The translations under genes were made by a program, and so were the position numbers. A stretch of DNA of 64,000 nucleotides from NVTR01 sp036480115 (GTDB taxonomy: Bacteria > Pseudomonadota > Alphaproteobacteria > Rhodobacterales > Rhodobacteraceae): NCBI GenBank assembly GCA_965224795.1, contig CBDDAE010000001.1, positions 124,001 to 188,000 on the forward strand, read 5' to 3'. Position 1 is the first letter of the stretch, and every line of letters begins with the position of its first letter. This document shows, piece after piece, positions 62,634 through 64,000 of this stretch. The notes below the pieces were generated by a model, which was not told the origin of the DNA, made no database searches, and saw only the letters and a program-made list of their open reading frames with translations.

Positions 62634-63371
62634 ATGGCCAAGAATGGCGCCAGCCAACCTGCAAAAAAATACAATCGGGTACTTCTAAAAATATCTGGTG
62701 AGGCTTTGATGGGGGATCAAGGCTATGGACTACACCCTCCAACCGTCAGCAGAATTGCCAATGAGGTCAAGGAAGTCCACGATTTAGGCATCCAGATATG
62801 TATGGTCATTGGTGGCGGAAACATTTTTCGCGGTTTGCAGGGCAGCGCCCAGGGTATGGAACGAACCACCGCCGATTATATGGGAATGCTGGGCACCGTT
62901 ATGAACGCTCTTGCGATGCAATCAGCGCTGGAAGGGCTGGGAATATACACGCGGGTAATCAGCGCCATCCCTATGGATCAGGTCTGTGAACCCTATATCC
63001 GGCGCCGCGCAGTTCGCCACCTAGAAAAGAACAGGGTGTGTATATTTGCCGCCGGAACGGGCAACCCTTACTTTACGACGGACACTGCCGCAACTTTGAG
63101 AGCCAGCGAAATGGCCTGCGAAGCAATCTTTAAAGGCACCAAGGTTGATGGTGTATATGACAAAGACCCGATGCAACATTCTGACGCCAAAAGATATAAC
63201 AAGATCAGCTATGACGAAGTGCTTGCAAATCGCCTGGGCGTTATGGATGCATCGGCTATTGCGTTAGCGCGTGACAACGATTTACCAATAATCGTGTTTT
63301 CCCTGGATGAGCCCGGCGGGTTCAAGGGTATACTGAACGGCAATGGCACCTATACAATCGTTGGCAGTTGA
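62634..63371 (+). CDS. pyrH: UMP kinase
   Basis: 245 aa from ATG 62634 (GGGGGC upstream); the frame is open to 62568 but without a better start. Motifs YNRVLLKISGEALMG, VIGGGNIFRG, TDTAATLRASEMACEA, KVDGVYDKDP. It phosphorylates UMP; in bacteria it is hexameric and regulated by GTP/UTP. It is followed by frr, the standard order. Confidence 0.97.
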   Translation: MAKNGASQPAKKYNRVLLKISGEALMGDQGYGLHPPTVSRIANEVKEVHDLGIQICMVIGGGNIFRGLQGSAQGMERTTADYMGMLGTVMNALAMQSALEGLGIYTRVISAIPMDQVCEPYIRRRAVRHLEKNRVCIFAAGTGNPYFTTDTAATLRASEMACEAIFKGTKVDGVYDKDPMQHSDAKRYNKISYDEVLANRLGVMDASAIALARDNDLPIIVFSLDEPGGFKGILNGNGTYTIVGS

Positions 63372-63428
63372 CTTAGAAAAACAAAAAGACGCACGGCTAA
63401 GTGTAAGCAAAACAATAAGAGTAGGTGC

Positions 63429-63992
63429 ATGGCAGACGATATTGAGGTTGATCTTGACGATCTGAAGCGCCGCATGGACGGGGCCATGGCGGCTTTGCGG
63501 ACCGAATATGCAACCCTGCGCACTGGTCGCGCCTCGGCGACAATGGTTGAGCCAATTATGGTTGATGCCTATGGCACCCTTACGCCAATCAATCAGATCG
63601 GCACCGTGAATGTGCCAGAGCCACGTATGCTGACCATCAATATTTGGGATAAAACCCTTGTTCCGATAGCAGAAAAAGCCATCCGCGACAGTGGGTTGGG
63701 CATTAATCCGGTTATTGATGGCACGATTATTCGCCTGCCCATCCCTGATCTGAACGAAGAACGCCGCCGCGATCTAACCAAAATTGCCGCCCAATATACC
63801 GAGAGCGCCAGAATTGCAGTTCGAAATGTCCGCCGTGACGGCATGGATCAGCTAAAGAAAGCCTTGGCTGACGGTATGTCAGAGGACGACCATAAGCTTT
63901 GGGCAGACGAGGTACAGTCGCTGACTGACAACACTATTACGGCAATTGACCAAGCGCTTGAAAACAAGCAATCAGAAATTATGCAGGTTTAG
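63429..63992 (+). CDS. frr: Ribosome recycling factor
   Basis: 187 aa, complete within the window. Motifs LKRRMDGAMAALRTEYATLRTGRAS, then IPDLNEERRRDLTKIAAQYTE, typical of RRF domain I and the helical bundle. It releases post-termination ribosomes with EF-G. 57 bp after pyrH. Confidence 0.98.
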   Translation: MADDIEVDLDDLKRRMDGAMAALRTEYATLRTGRASATMVEPIMVDAYGTLTPINQIGTVNVPEPRMLTINIWDKTLVPIAEKAIRDSGLGINPVIDGTIIRLPIPDLNEERRRDLTKIAAQYTESARIAVRNVRRDGMDQLKKALADGMSEDDHKLWADEVQSLTDNTITAIDQALENKQSEIMQV

Positions 63993-64000
63993 CGCAAGTG

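Overview
The window looks like a chromosome segment of a marine alphaproteobacterium of the order Rhodobacterales (roseobacter group). I infer this from gene content and order: the iscR-suf operon with interposed membrane proteins, a DUF6356 protein, an IalB-family protein, the aroK-aroB / small membrane protein / xerD arrangement, and an Irr-type iron box. No database search was possible, so family names rest on motifs and remembered family sequences.

Layout. 1-13.2 kb is core genome: a partial Lrp/AsnC regulator, a DUF6356 protein, an outer-membrane beta-barrel, isocitrate dehydrogenase, an HD phosphohydrolase, an alpha/beta hydrolase, and a long iscR-suf operon for Fe-S cluster assembly (iscR, a cysteine desulfurase, sufB, a membrane protein, sufC, sufD, two YIP1-like membrane proteins, sufS). 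A tRNA-Arg(CCG) follows. 13.39-33.62 kb is a genomic island. Its last 51 bp repeat the 3' part of that tRNA exactly, an integrase 5' stub lies just inside the left end, and a matching 17-bp sequence lies near each end. The integrase has been cut off by an IS3-family insertion. The island holds a 531-aa membrane/nuclease-like protein, a lipoprotein, several eroded genes, a CPBP protease and an AraC regulator, a bile-acid-type symporter, a DUF3800-like protein, and a complete form II CO-dehydrogenase-like molybdenum hydroxylase cluster (coxD-E-XdhC-mobA-like-coxG-S-L-M) that looks intact.

33.8-38.1 kb is AT-richer and contains lineage-specific genes: a 70-aa protein, a LuxR regulator fused to a catalytically degenerate alpha/beta hydrolase, an unknown 212-aa protein, a periplasmic rhodanese and a DUF882 protein. 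38.4-63.99 kb is again core: L,D-transpeptidase, lpxD with a dedicated ACP and ketosynthase, an IalB-family protein, a candidate structured RNA with 6S-like shape, a HerA-like ATPase, a CNNM/CorC protein, a metallophosphoesterase-like protein, xerD-like recombinase, aroK-aroB, ssb, a lytic transglycosylase, a spondin-type protein, a peptide-type ABC transporter operon preceded by an AraC regulator, miaA, pyrH and frr.

How it works together: iron status probably controls the suf operon through an Irr box over its promoter. The island adds a second metal-cofactor enzyme system (Mo, FAD, 2Fe-2S) that needs the Fe-S clusters made by the neighbouring suf operon. The island probably can no longer move by its own integrase. 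The most unusual items are the tRNA-flanked island carrying the cox cluster, the 531-aa putative membrane-anchored nuclease, the LuxR-pseudohydrolase fusion and the candidate 6S-like RNA.
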